Position numbers and translations under genes: made by a program. The notes beneath the pieces were generated by a model. That model did not search any database. It was given only the letters and a program-made list of their open reading frames with translations, and had not been told where the DNA came from. Shown here piece after piece: positions 7,635 to 16,708 of a stretch of 45,168 nucleotides of DNA. The stretch lies in assembly GCF_004352845.1 (NCBI RefSeq), contig NZ_SJRX01000012.1, positions 1 through 45,168 on the forward strand. Direction: 5' to 3'. Source of the DNA: Luteimonas terricola. GTDB lineage: Bacteria > Pseudomonadota > Gammaproteobacteria > Xanthomonadales > Xanthomonadaceae. Positions within the stretch are counted from its first letter, which is position 1; the number at the start of each line of letters is the position of its first letter.

Positions 7635-8204
7635 TTACCGGGGGTCGGGCTGGGGCTGCCCGTCGAGGCCGACCAGTGACCACTTGCCCCACTGGTCGTC
7701 GACGCCGGCGCCCGCGGTCCGTTCCGCACCCGCATCGCCGGCGTAGCGGTACAGCGGCTGGCCGCCATAGGTGACGTAGCTGCGATCGCCGCGCTCCAGG
7801 GTGCCGATCCGCGCGCCCTCGACGCCGGGGCCGGCGGTCGGCTGCGCGTCATGCGCCAGCACGGGCGGCCAGACTTCTTCGCAGGCTGCATCGCACCGGC
7901 TGCCGTCGGTATTGCCGGCCAGCACGTAGATCGCGCTGCCCGCGCCATCCACCAGGTGCGATGACGGCGTGCCCGACATCGCGAGCGTCGCGTTTTCGCT
8001 GCCGGGTATCGTCGCGCCCTGCTGGATCGGCACCGGCGTGCCGGTCGGGCGAAGCGTCGGCGTGTCCGCCTGCGCGCGATCCGCCCCGGCGTCGGCCTGG
8101 CTCCTCGCCTCGCCCGCATCGGTACGCCGGTCGCTGTGGTCGCAGCCGGACATGAGCATCGCGCCGCCGAGTCCCAGCGCCAGCATCGTCATGGAGCGGT
8201 TCAT
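7635..8204 (-). CDS. Lipoprotein with Lipoprotein_15 (COG4315) domain
   Basis: 189 residues. Signal peptide with lipobox (GGAMLMSGC), predicting an outer-membrane or periplasmic lipoprotein. A polar linker precedes the COG4315-type secreted-repeat pattern: SAIYVLAGNTDGSRCDAACEEVWPPVL, then YVTYGGQPLYRYAGD, and a final WGKWSLV. Proteins of this family are small electron-transfer-associated or stress-linked lipoproteins of unclear function. Of two nearby ATGs, 8204 is chosen because the AGGTG ribosome site sits 6 bases upstream of it and abuts the other (8210). It precedes another small secreted protein on the same strand (70-bp gap). Confidence 0.82.
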   Translation of the reverse strand: MNRSMTMLALGLGGAMLMSGCDHSDRRTDAGEARSQADAGADRAQADTPTLRPTGTPVPIQQGATIPGSENATLAMSGTPSSHLVDGAGSAIYVLAGNTDGSRCDAACEEVWPPVLAHDAQPTAGPGVEGARIGTLERGDRSYVTYGGQPLYRYAGDAGAERTAGAGVDDQWGKWSLVGLDGQPQPDPR

Positions 8205-8274
8205 GGGCATCACCTCGAAAAGGAGCGCTCCCGACACTAGAACGCGGCCCGTCGGAGGTGCGTGAATGGCGCCG

Positions 8275-8661
8275 TCAACGTGCCGCGACCGACGCCACGG
8301 CCTCGCAATCCGGCCCGCGCGTACCGCCGTCGGCGCTCACGCACAGGCGGATGTCATGCAGGCCGCTGACCTGGCGACTGTCGCCGCCGGCGATGACGAA
8401 GCGCTGGATCGAGACCCCGCCACATCCGCTGGCCTGCGCCGCCACCATCGCTGGCGTACAGCTGCGTGGATAGACCGTGTAATGGCACTGTCCGCTCGCG
8501 CTGCGCAGGCATTCGAATCGCGCCACGCCAGCCTGCACCTGCGTCCTGCTGTGGAGCACATCGCCGTCGTCCGCGCTGACGCGGTGCACGAACGTCGCCC
8601 CGCCGCCGTTGAAGCCGAACAGCGAAAGCACGAAATAGCAGAGGGCAAGGAGCTTGTTCAC
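8275..8661 (-). CDS. Small cysteine-containing exported protein, unknown
   Basis: 128 residues, with a GTG start supported by AGGTG 5 bases upstream. A short hydrophobic N-terminus (KLLALCYFVLSLFGF) looks like a signal peptide or anchor. Cysteines are spaced along the mature part (FECLRSASGQCHYTVYPRSC, then SGCGGVS, RLCVSADG, PDCEAV), which suggests disulfides in the periplasm. No family recognised. It lies between the COG4315-type lipoprotein and the LytTR regulator, all on the minus strand, with 70-bp (to the lipoprotein) and 54-bp (to the regulator) gaps. Confidence 0.7.
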   Translation of the reverse strand: MNKLLALCYFVLSLFGFNGGGATFVHRVSADDGDVLHSRTQVQAGVARFECLRSASGQCHYTVYPRSCTPAMVAAQASGCGGVSIQRFVIAGGDSRQVSGLHDIRLCVSADGGTRGPDCEAVASVAAR

Positions 8662-8715
8662 GGGACACCTCGAATGCAGTGATGCGGCAGTGCTGTCCTG
8701 GACGTCACCCGCGCG

Positions 8716-9489
8716 CTACATGTGACGGAACAGGGGCATGAAGGTCTGGCTGACGGCCAGCGTCTCGGGGCGCGACTTCAGGCGGACGGTGCCCCGGCCA
8801 CTGTCGTCGCGGGTGATGCCGGCGATCGCCTTCAAGTTGACGATCGTCGAGCGGTGGATCTGCTTGAACATCGTCGGATCCAGCACCTCGAGCAGCTCGC
8901 GGATCGGCGTGCGCAGCAGCGCTTCCCCGTCTGCGGTCATCACCGTCGTGTACTTGTTGTCGGCGCGGAAATAGGCGACTTCATCCACCAGCACCAGCCG
9001 CGTCTCGCGGCCCGCGCTGGCGGTGATCCAGGTCAGCGGCGGCGGCGCGTCCTCGCGCGGGCGCAGCGGCCCGAGGCGCTCGAGCAGCGCAGCGAGCGCC
9101 ACCGCGTCGCTGCCACCGCGCGCCTGCAGGCGCTGCACCGTGGCCGCCAGGCGCTCGGCCGAGATCGGCTTCAGCAGATAGTCGATCGCGCCGCGTTCGA
9201 AGGCGTCGATGGCGTACTGGTCGTACGCGGTGACGAAGACGACGCGCGTGCCGGGGCTGGCCTCGGCGGCCGCGGACGCGACCTCCAGGCCACTGAGACC
9301 CGGCATGCGGATGTCGAGGAACGCGACCTGCGGCCGGTGCTCGGCGATCGCCTCCAGCGCGCTGGCGCCGTCGTCGCACTCCGCCACCACGCGCAGCTCC
9401 GGCCAGGCGCGGTGCAGCTGGTCGAGCAGCGAGCGCCGCAGCAGCGCCTCGTCCTCGGCGACCACGCAGGTCCAGGCGATGTCAGACAT
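8716..9489 (-). CDS. LytTR-family response regulator
   Basis: 257 residues. The N-terminal receiver domain has an acidic pocket E12-D13, phosphoacceptor D59 in VAFLDIRMPG, and the switch region VFVTAYDQYAIDAFERGAIDYLLKPI. The C-terminal LytTR DNA-binding domain (about 150-257) has VDEVAYFRADNKYTTVMT and MFKQIHRSTIVNLKAI. The ATG start overlaps the 3' end of the sensor kinase by 8 bases, so the two are translationally coupled as a two-component system. Targets are unknown; AlgR-like regulators of this type often control type IV pili or exopolysaccharide, and a pilin operon begins about 3 kb away. Confidence 0.92.
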   Translation of the reverse strand: MSDIAWTCVVAEDEALLRRSLLDQLHRAWPELRVVAECDDGASALEAIAEHRPQVAFLDIRMPGLSGLEVASAAAEASPGTRVVFVTAYDQYAIDAFERGAIDYLLKPISAERLAATVQRLQARGGSDAVALAALLERLGPLRPREDAPPPLTWITASAGRETRLVLVDEVAYFRADNKYTTVMTADGEALLRTPIRELLEVLDPTMFKQIHRSTIVNLKAIAGITRDDSGRGTVRLKSRPETLAVSQTFMPLFRHM

Positions 9490-10771
9490 GGCTGCGGACT
9501 CCTTCGTTGGCCGCGGGCACGGTGATCGTCGCCGCGACGCCAGCCGGGAAGTTGGCGACCACCGCCAGCGCCGCATCGCCACCGAACACCAGGCGCAGGC
9601 GCTCGCGCACGTTCTTCAGGCCGATGCCCGTACCGCTGCTCTTGGCGTTGAAGCCTTCGCCGTCGTCGGCCACCGTGACCGCGACCGTGCCGTCGCTGCG
9701 GCGGGCGCGGATCCACACCATGCCGCCGGCGGTGCGCGGCTCCAGGCCGTGCTTGATCGCGTTCTCGACCAGGGTCTGCAGCATCATCGGCGGCAGCGGC
9801 GTCGCGCGCAGGCTCTCGGGCACGTCCACGTGGACCGCCAGGCGCGGACCCATGCGGATCCTGAGGATCTCCAGGTACGCCACCGCGCGCTCCAGCTCCT
9901 GGCCCAGCGTCGACAGCTCCTCCTCGGTGCGCGGCAGCGAGTGGCGCAGGTACTGGATCAGGTGGCCCAGCATCTCCTCGGCGCGCGGCGGGTCGCTGCC
10001 CGCCAGCAGCTGCGCGCTGGCCAGCGTGTTGTAGAGGAAGTGGGGCTCGACCTGGGCGTGCAGCAGGCTCAGGCGCGCGACGGCAAGCTCCTTTTCCGTG
10101 GCGGTCTGCGCCGCGGCGGCTTTTTCGCCGCGACGATGCCCGGCGACGCGGCGGCTGATGGCGCGGGTGATCGCCTCGGCGTTCTCGAAGTTGGTGCCGT
10201 CGTCGACCAGGAACCAGTCGCTCCATGCCGGCGATTCGGGCTCGCAGATGAGTGTCACGCTGCCGCTGTCGTCGCCCGGCGTGACCGTGGCCTGGATCTG
10301 GTTGCGCGGGATGCCGAACCAGAGCAACGGGTTCCAGCGGCCCAGCGGATGCTCGCCATAGGTATCGGGGCGACCGACCTTGGCGCGCAGCTGCAGGCTG
10401 TCGCGCGCCGCCTCCACCTGCTCCACCCGCGGGAGTTCGCGCACCGCGGCTTCCAGCAGGTCGAAGGCCTCGCCGGCTTCGAAGGGGATCTCCACCTGTC
10501 GACGCTGCCGGTTGGACAGCACCGCCTTGTCGACCCGCCCCGCGATCAGGCGCACCCGGCCCAGGTGCGACAGGGCACCTGCCACCACCAGCGCCATCGT
10601 CGCCATGCCCAGCAGCACGATCGGCCACTCGAGGCGACCCAGGAGCGGCAGCTCGGCCCACATCAGCGACACCAGCAGCACCGCGAGGAACCAGGCGGCG
10701 GCGAGGCGAAGGACGAAGAAGAGGCTCTTGATCACGGAGGTCGGTTTCACGTTGGGAGTGCGACGGAGCAT
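9482..10771 (-). CDS. LytS/YehU-type sensor histidine kinase
   Basis: 429 residues. Two N-terminal membrane helices (about 15-40 and 47-70) are followed by a cytoplasmic sensor-like region of about 150 residues. The His_kinase box is VEPHFLYNTLASAQLL (phosphoacceptor His near residue 250), and the ATPase domain has N-box LVENAIKHGLE and G-boxes DDGEGF and GTGIGLKNVRERL. It is the partner of the overlapping LytTR regulator. The ATG at 10771 has no obvious ribosome site; a downstream GTG in VKPTSVIKS is an alternative. Confidence 0.9.
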   Translation of the reverse strand: MLRRTPNVKPTSVIKSLFFVLRLAAAWFLAVLLVSLMWAELPLLGRLEWPIVLLGMATMALVVAGALSHLGRVRLIAGRVDKAVLSNRQRRQVEIPFEAGEAFDLLEAAVRELPRVEQVEAARDSLQLRAKVGRPDTYGEHPLGRWNPLLWFGIPRNQIQATVTPGDDSGSVTLICEPESPAWSDWFLVDDGTNFENAEAITRAISRRVAGHRRGEKAAAAQTATEKELAVARLSLLHAQVEPHFLYNTLASAQLLAGSDPPRAEEMLGHLIQYLRHSLPRTEEELSTLGQELERAVAYLEILRIRMGPRLAVHVDVPESLRATPLPPMMLQTLVENAIKHGLEPRTAGGMVWIRARRSDGTVAVTVADDGEGFNAKSSGTGIGLKNVRERLRLVFGGDAALAVVANFPAGVAATITVPAANEGVRSHV

Positions 10772-10922
10772 ATCCGGCGCCGCCGCGCGCGCGCAGCGGT
10801 TTGCGACGGAACCGCGGATGCGGCGACGAAGCCGCGACAGGCGGGGGCGGACTCCCGCGGGTCACGGCGCCACCTCGACATTACCGTGGCCCGAAGGAGG
10901 GGCCACGGCCGGAAACAGCAGC

Positions 10923-11821
10923 ATGGTGCGCAGTGCGCAGGTCTTGCGGTTCGTGTTGAAACATCGGGGCACCGGGCTGTTCAGCGGCCCGGACTTCGAT
11001 TCCTGCCGGTTCCAAGCGACGCCATCCGCCGCATCGTCGAGGCCGATCTCGGCGTGCGCGTGTGGCGCCTGTCCCGCGAGTTCAATGATGTGCCGCTTGG
11101 TTCCGCGTCGCTGACACGAATGTAGTGATGCCGACCACCCAGTGCGTGTTCTGCGCCATCAAGCGCGCTACGCGATGCTTCCCGCAGTGTTCACCCAGGT
11201 CCAGCAGGTCGTCGGTCACTTTGCGATAGCGATAGATTCCGCCACTCTCCAGCCACGCCAGCTTGACCACCCGATCAGTCGCTGGTCTTCCTGTGCGCTG
11301 CATGCCCAGTACCCGGCACACGCTGTTCACGCGGAACTCGCCCAGGTGCGCTTGCACGAACGCGTACGTTGCCCTTATCCCTTGGCAAAGTACGCCGCGG
11401 CTTTTGTTAATCGCGCTCCTCGGTAACCCGCTTGAGTTCCGTCTGCAGTCGCCGCAGCTCCGCGGCCTGCGTCGCCTGGGCTTCAAGCATCTGCGGCGCC
11501 TTGCGGCGCTGACGCACCCATGCGTACAGCGGGTCCAGGCTCACTCCCAGTCGGGTGGCCGGATTGCAGGAGTCGCGGCGGACCGAGAACCTGCAGAAGA
11601 TCGCGAACCGGATCGCCGCCGGTGTGATCGTGGCCGCTTTGATCCTCGCCAGTGCCATGCTCATGCGCGGTGACGTGGCGGGCCCGACGCTGTTCGACTA
11701 CCCCGCCCTAGCGATGGTCATGTTTCTGCTGGCTTCCGCGCTGGGGTTCGGGATCGTGCTGAGCGTGCTGCTCAGTGACCGGCGGCCGAAGGTGCGGGAG
11801 GAGAGGAGTCCGAGGGCCTGA
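10923..11821 (+). pseudogene. Broken ABC1/AarF-UbiB-like kinase gene
   Basis: Two separated pieces on the same strand read as the ends of one ABC1-family protein kinase. The 5' piece (10923-11124) encodes AQVLRFVLKHRGTGLFSGPDFD and, after a frameshift with loss of about 60 codons, AIRRIVEADLGVRVWRLSRE then FNDVPLGSASL, the family's N-terminal helices. The 3' piece (about 11558-11821) encodes ENLQKIANRIAAGVIVAALI and a second membrane helix, the typical C-terminal tail. The catalytic core is missing and an IS3-family fragment lies between. The hairpin CGTGGCC/GGCCACG at 10885-10907, with GGAGG in its loop, precedes the original ATG. The match is to family patterns known to me, not to a search result. 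Confidence 0.65.
11125..11560 (-). mobile_element. IS3-family transposase fragment, degenerate
   Basis: Minus-strand pieces match the end of OrfA (RLGVSLDPLYAWVRQRR and a coiled coil AAELRRLQTELKRVTEERD). Further pieces match the start of OrfB: TKAAAYFAKG, then after a frameshift YAFVQAHLGEFRVNSVCRVL, then LAWLESGGIYRYRKVTDDL and HCGKHRVARLM. There are several frameshifts or stops, no DDE core and no visible terminal inverted repeats. It sits inside the ABC1 kinase pseudogene. Confidence 0.82.
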
Positions 11822-11898
11822 GGGCGGCGGGATTTCCGACGCTGAGGCGCGCCGCGCGCGGACTGCGCCCCGCCGATGGTGGCGCCTAGCCTGCAAGG

Positions 11899-12429
11899 AT
11901 GGAAACGCAACCAGGCTTCACCCTCATCGAGCTGTGCATGACGCTGGCAGTCGTAGCGGTCGTGACCGCCCTGGCCGCGCCATCCGTCACTCAGGCCCGG
12001 CGCGACGCCAACGCGCTGGCTGTCTACCACTCCACCACCAGCAGCCTTGCCCTCGCCCGCAGTCTGGCAGTCACGCGCGGGCATCCCGTCACGCTTTGCC
12101 CAAGCGACGATGGCCACAGCTGTACCGGGGGCGTCGACTGGTCCGCAGGCTGGATCATGTATCTCGACCGCACCCGCAGCAGCCAGCCGGAGAACGCCTC
12201 GGCTGTGATGGAGGTAAGCCCTCCACTCAAGCGGGGTTTCGCCCTGCGCTCAAGCGCGGGCAGGCAACGCATCCGCTACCTGCCTCACGGATGGGCGTCC
12301 GGAAGCAACGTCAGCTTGGCCCTTTGCAGCGGCGGCGACTCCCGTCTTCTCGGCAAAGTGGTGGTCAACAATGCCGGGCGGGCGCGGATTCAGCGAGCCG
12401 CCGGGCCAACGGATTGCCCCGGCGCATGA
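11899..12429 (+). CDS. FimT/GspH-like pseudopilin
   Basis: 176 residues. Type III signal with a very short leader, METQPG then FTLIELCMTLAVVAVVTALA, so prepilin peptidase (PilD) should cut after Gly6. Downstream is a GspH/FimT-like globular part with ARSLAVTRGHPVTLCPSDDG and GWIMYLD (compare the operon's own FimT at 18282-18881). Cysteines in LCPSDDGHSC and at the C-terminus (ALCSGG, TDCPGA) may form disulfides. It is convergent with pilE (7-bp gap) and outside the operon. Probably a second minor pilin, perhaps a DNA-binding FimT type; the role is inferred from resemblance only. Confidence 0.82.
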   Translation: METQPGFTLIELCMTLAVVAVVTALAAPSVTQARRDANALAVYHSTTSSLALARSLAVTRGHPVTLCPSDDGHSCTGGVDWSAGWIMYLDRTRSSQPENASAVMEVSPPLKRGFALRSSAGRQRIRYLPHGWASGSNVSLALCSGGDSRLLGKVVVNNAGRARIQRAAGPTDCPGA

Positions 12430-12436
12430 TGCCCCG

Positions 12437-12856
12437 CTACCAGCACTGCGCGGCACTGGTTGCCGTTCCATCTTCGGTCTTCGTGCCCGCCTGGTTGATG
12501 CTGAGCGTGCCGCACAGGGTATCGTTGGTGGCCTGGGCACCCTGGGGCACTGCTTCAACCACGAACGCCCCTGCAGTAGCCGGCGCCGCGAGCTGGATCA
12601 CGTAGAAATCCTGCAGCTCCGCCATGCACGCCGTCGCTGGCATTGCCGCGTCGAGATACGTGAGATTGGTGGTGTAGTACCGCTCCATGAAATGCGCCGC
12701 CTCCATGGCACAGGCTGCTGCCGCGCCCCGGCGCGTTTTGGTGACGTGGTTGGTATAGCTGGGGTAGGCGATGGCGGCGAGGATCGCAATGATCGCCACC
12801 ACGATCATCAGCTCCACCAAGGTGAATCCGCGCTGCTTTCGGACGTTCCCGCTCAT
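12437..12856 (-). CDS. pilE: Type IV pilin PilE (minor pilin)
   Basis: 139 residues. Prepilin leader [10 protein letters not shown] is followed by [20 protein letters not shown] with Glu5 of the mature pilin. The globular domain has cysteines in [23 protein letters not shown] and DTLCGTL, with a final QCW. The ATG follows TTAGGAGTGAAC, and pilY1 ends 8 bases upstream, so it is the last gene of the operon. In Pseudomonas and Xanthomonas PilE joins PilVWX and FimU in the priming complex that starts pilus assembly and presents PilY1. Confidence 0.93.
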   Translation of the reverse strand: MSGNVRKQRGFTLVELMIVVAIIAILAAIAYPSYTNHVTKTRRGAAAACAMEAAHFMERYYTTNLTYLDAAMPATACMAELQDFYVIQLAAPATAGAFVVEAVPQGAQATNDTLCGTLSINQAGTKTEDGTATSAAQCW

Positions 12857-12864
12857 GTTCACTC

Positions 12865-15800
12865 CTAATCGACCAGTTCGCGCCAGCGAAGCCGGGCGGG
12901 ACCGCTCCCGGGCGGTGGTGTGGGCGCTCTGCCGCACTCGGCGTCGGAACCACACACGTAGATGGCATTGCCAACGCCGATGCCCTGCGAAGGCATGCCA
13001 ATACCCAGGTCCACCGACGTGATGAAGCCGGACTCGCCCGTGCCACCGCTCCCTGCAAGTCGGTCATTGCCTTGGCCGTCATTGTTCACGTCGATGAATG
13101 TGTAAGTGCCTCCCCCCACCGGGGCGCGAGGATTGGTTCCGGTGAAGGCATCAACCGCGTTCAGATAGCCCGTGCCGCCCGAGTCGCAGCCTTCGCCCGG
13201 CAGGGGAATGATGCTCGAGAACCACAGCGCCCGTGCCCGGACGAAGGGCGCGGTGACCACCCGCTCGCCGGCGGTAGGCACGCCCAGATCGACGAACCAG
13301 CCCCGCTTGCCCACATCGAGCTCGGAATAGGGTTCCCAGGACCTCGCCGCTCGTCCCAGCGAATCGACGCCGGTCAGTGGGATGGTGCGCTCGTGCAGTT
13401 GGCTCCTGGTAATCGGATAGCTGCCCGAATCCTCGTCCATCAGTGCGTAGACGGATTGCGTCGCGGTGCTACCGAGGTCACCGTTGGTAAGGTACCTGCC
13501 TGTGCCGAACAGCACGAAGACGCGTCCGTTGCCTGGATGGCGGGCGAGCGCGACCGCCGAGGTGATCGGCTGCGGGTTATTGGAAGCGTCGCGCGCGCGA
13601 AAGATCGGGACCGGGGTATTTCCGCTCTTGTGCGAGACCTTCCACTGCGAGACGTTGGTCTCGCTGACGTCGAACTTCCAGAGATTGCCCTTCAGGTCCC
13701 CGGCATAGATGTAGTCGGCCTTGCCGTCGCCGGTCACGTCGGCTGCGCGTGCTTCCGCCAGGCCGTTGCCGCCTGTATCGTCGACGACGATCTTCTTGAT
13801 GAGTGCACCGGTCAGAGCGTTGTAGATGAAGAGCGCGGCAGTCCCGTTGGGACTGTCGACACCGTTGCCGACGATCGCCAGGGGGACATCGGTGTTGCCC
13901 TGCCGCACAAGCGGCGCCCCCAGCACGTGGCCCATGTCCCCAGCCTCGATGCTGCCTTGCGAGGTCTTGTCCCAAAGCACCAGGTCGTCATCCAGCTCGT
14001 CCGCCCCGGTCTCTGTGACGTCCAGCGCGAACACGCCCCTGCCACCACGGCCGAGGCTCGCCACGAGGATATTGCGGCCGCCGCCCTGCGCGCGAGTGGT
14101 GACGTCCACCCCTCCATCCACGAAGAAGCGGTGGCTGTAGTCCTGGCTGCTGAGCATCGCGAGATTGCTGAAGTTCAGGCCCGCCGGCACATAGGAGAAC
14201 CGCGTGCTGCCGTTCGAGGCGTCGATCGCATGCAGCATGCCGTCGTTGGCGCCAATGTAAAGCATATTGGTTTCAGGCACGTAGAACGGCGAGGAGTTCA
14301 CGATGTCGCCGATCGGCGAGGTCCTCCTGCGCAATGAGGTCTGCGACGTGCCCTCGCCCGCGCGATGACCCTTGATGTAGTTTGCGTTCTCCTCGCCGGT
14401 GGCTTCACCTGCCAGCCCGACGTCCCGCGCCAATGCAGTGCGCTGCACCGATGTCGGGAAGTCAGTACCCGAACCGTTCCATGTATATACCTCGCGGTCA
14501 CGGAAGGCCACGGGATCACTGTTGGCGACTGCGGCCATGCTCCAAGCCGGAGTGCCTGCGATGGTCCCGCCCACGATGCTGATGCCTGTTACGTCGCCGG
14601 ACCACTCTCCGGAGGTGTACGTGGCCTGGAAAAGGTGCGATCCGCTGTTGAGCGACGGTCCGTTCGACGCGACGTTGGAACCCGAGGAGCGCCGACGTGC
14701 GATCGCCGCCAGACTGTCCTGCAGCGCGTCGGCGAATTCCTGGGGGTTGGACGCAGCCACGAAGCTGCCACGACCGTTCACGGAGGCATGCAACAAGTCG
14801 TCGATACGTCTCGCTGATTCGTTGTTCCAGCTGTCAGAACTGTTCGTGTCCGTCCGCCATGGGTTCGGCCAGCTCTTTTCATTGCCTTCGATGAGGATCA
14901 CATCGTCCGGCGACAGCGTGCCCTGCAGGCCGATGGAGATGCCGAAGGTCGACATGTTCTGCCAGAAAGCCGGATTGGACGCAGAGGATGGCACGTTGTT
15001 ATCCAGGTCATCGCGCAAGTCCCGCTTCCAATAGTGCATGGCGACGTCCGCCAACGTGTTCGAGAAACCGTCGGTGTACGGCCGCTCCGGTGCATACGTA
15101 TAGGTCCGCTCGCCGTCGGGGGACTCGATCTTTTCCCCGGACGTGCCATCGGCATTGCCGATTTCGGTATAGCCGGAACTGCTGTTCCAGTAACCGTCAG
15201 TGGTGAGGATGGCGTAATTCTGGCGACAGCTCAGCTGCGCATCCCCCGTCTGCGGCCCCCAGGGACCGCTTGCGCCGGTCTGGGTTTCGTAGTATCGACC
15301 CGTACGCTGGAGTGCCCCATGCAAGGGCGTCGTGCTTATTCCCTGGGCCTCGAAAAGATGCTCGAACCAGGAGGTCCGGTTGACGCCTGTGAAAAGTCCA
15401 TTGTTTTGCGACACCGGAATCTGCAGCGCCGGGAGGCCACCACCCACGGTGCTGGCGCCCCTGCGGTTCCAGATCGAGTCATAACCGACGCGGAAGTTCT
15501 GCCCAAGGCCCGAGAATGCCTCGCTTGCACCGGCCTTTGCCGCCTTCATGCGCGTGCGGTGGTAGGAAAACCAGGTCGCATAGTTGTTGCGTTCGGCTTC
15601 CGCGCTCCTGCCGGTTGGCGTAGCCGCGACACAGTTGTCCCAGCTACCACCGCCCGGACTGACCACCACCCATTCACAGTGCTCCACCGCTCCGCTGGGG
15701 CGGATGATGTATTTGTCATAGTCGGCGTTGTCGGTCCCAGGTAGCGTCACGCCGCTTCTCGGCACGTAATACGTCTGGTCGCCGATCGATGCGAGATTGA

Positions 15801-16173
15801 TCGCGTCGGTGGCCAGATTCAGATTCCTGAAGGCGGACGCATAGGTCGTGCCTCCCGTCATCCGCAGGCCATTGGCCTGCATCCACGCCCGGTAGTCGAT
15901 CCGCGGGTCGTAGTAGATCGTATTGTGGACGTAGCTCCGGTGCTCGACCCGGTCATTGAGCGTCGTGAGGTTGGCAGGCATCGCCAGCCATGCCATCGAC
16001 CCTGAGTCGTCCAGGATGAACATGATGTTCGGCGGTATCGAACCTGTCCCGGTCTGCAACGGATAATCGGGGAAGGACGCCGCTGGCGCCTGTGCGCCGA
16101 TGCACGCGGCCGCGAAGCCGATGGCGATCGCCAGGCGACGTCCAGTGTCCACGCGGGGAGTCTTGCGCTTCAT
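12865..16173 (-). CDS. pilY1: Type IV pilus tip adhesin/assembly protein PilY1
   Basis: 1102 residues. Signal peptide (residues 1-32, ...IGAQAPAAS). An N-terminal von Willebrand A-like domain has a MIDAS start [11 protein letters not shown] (D55, S57, S59). The C-terminal beta-propeller typical of PilY1 (about 600-1000) has [16 protein letters not shown] and a calcium-loop [15 protein letters not shown], with a further [10 protein letters not shown] near the end. PilY1 sits at the pilus tip, and in Pseudomonas it promotes extension and surface sensing. The start 16173 has GAGGAT upstream and lies 10 bases after pilX; the frame upstream to 16335 overlaps pilX and is rejected. Confidence 0.95.
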   Translation of the reverse strand: MKRKTPRVDTGRRLAIAIGFAAACIGAQAPAASFPDYPLQTGTGSIPPNIMFILDDSGSMAWLAMPANLTTLNDRVEHRSYVHNTIYYDPRIDYRAWMQANGLRMTGGTTYASAFRNLNLATDAINLASIGDQTYYVPRSGVTLPGTDNADYDKYIIRPSGAVEHCEWVVVSPGGGSWDNCVAATPTGRSAEAERNNYATWFSYHRTRMKAAKAGASEAFSGLGQNFRVGYDSIWNRRGASTVGGGLPALQIPVSQNNGLFTGVNRTSWFEHLFEAQGISTTPLHGALQRTGRYYETQTGASGPWGPQTGDAQLSCRQNYAILTTDGYWNSSSGYTEIGNADGTSGEKIESPDGERTYTYAPERPYTDGFSNTLADVAMHYWKRDLRDDLDNNVPSSASNPAFWQNMSTFGISIGLQGTLSPDDVILIEGNEKSWPNPWRTDTNSSDSWNNESARRIDDLLHASVNGRGSFVAASNPQEFADALQDSLAAIARRRSSGSNVASNGPSLNSGSHLFQATYTSGEWSGDVTGISIVGGTIAGTPAWSMAAVANSDPVAFRDREVYTWNGSGTDFPTSVQRTALARDVGLAGEATGEENANYIKGHRAGEGTSQTSLRRRTSPIGDIVNSSPFYVPETNMLYIGANDGMLHAIDASNGSTRFSYVPAGLNFSNLAMLSSQDYSHRFFVDGGVDVTTRAQGGGRNILVASLGRGGRGVFALDVTETGADELDDDLVLWDKTSQGSIEAGDMGHVLGAPLVRQGNTDVPLAIVGNGVDSPNGTAALFIYNALTGALIKKIVVDDTGGNGLAEARAADVTGDGKADYIYAGDLKGNLWKFDVSETNVSQWKVSHKSGNTPVPIFRARDASNNPQPITSAVALARHPGNGRVFVLFGTGRYLTNGDLGSTATQSVYALMDEDSGSYPITRSQLHERTIPLTGVDSLGRAARSWEPYSELDVGKRGWFVDLGVPTAGERVVTAPFVRARALWFSSIIPLPGEGCDSGGTGYLNAVDAFTGTNPRAPVGGGTYTFIDVNNDGQGNDRLAGSGGTGESGFITSVDLGIGMPSQGIGVGNAIYVCGSDAECGRAPTPPPGSGPARLRWRELVD

Positions 16174-16183
16174 GGCGTGATCC

Positions 16184-16708
16184 TCAAGGCACTTCGTACA
16201 GGGACTGCAGAAGGACGGCCGCGCCGTCCGGGGCGCGGCTGCGCACGGTGATGCGATATATCTGGGTCTCGACGTCACATTCAGGCGCGGACATGTCCAC
16301 CGACCCCGTACAACTTGTATCCATGCCCTTGCCATAGTCCTCGACCACGTACTGTGCGCGAATTCCGTTCATGTCTGCGGCCGCCAGCCGGAAGCCGCTG
16401 CTTCCCGTCTCCCAGAACGCGTCGGCCTCCCAGGGCGGCAGGGTGCCCGCGGTTGCCACGTAACGCGCGCAAACACCGTTGGCACACCCGGCGGCCGGCG
16501 GCGAAGGCTTCGATGCCGCGAACCCCTCGGCTTCGCGCAGCACGGCTTCGGCGACCTGGAAGGCGTTGCCGCGCGCGGCCAGGTTGCCTGCCATGCGCTC
16601 CTGCAGCAGCGTGCTGCGCAGGGACGCAAGCCCGAGCAGCGTGACCACCAGCAGGAGCAGCAGCACCACCACCAGCGACGCGCCGCGCTCGGCCTGCACG
16701 CGGCTCAC
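16184..16708 (-). CDS. pilX: Minor pilin assembly protein PilX
   Basis: 174 residues from a GTG that overlaps the pilW stop (GTGA). The N-terminus SRVQAERGASLVVVLLLLLV is followed by LGLASLRSTLLQERMAGNLA and FQVAEAVLREAEGF, the PilX pattern. The leader is short (ERG then ASLVVV), and the mature residue 5 is not Glu, as is common in PilX/GspK-like tip pilins. Cysteines (GCANGVC, TSCTGS, PECDVE) suggest disulfides. Translational coupling to pilW is likely. Confidence 0.92.
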   Translation of the reverse strand: MSRVQAERGASLVVVLLLLLVVTLLGLASLRSTLLQERMAGNLAARGNAFQVAEAVLREAEGFAASKPSPPAAGCANGVCARYVATAGTLPPWEADAFWETGSSGFRLAAADMNGIRAQYVVEDYGKGMDTSCTGSVDMSAPECDVETQIYRITVRSRAPDGAAVLLQSLYEVP

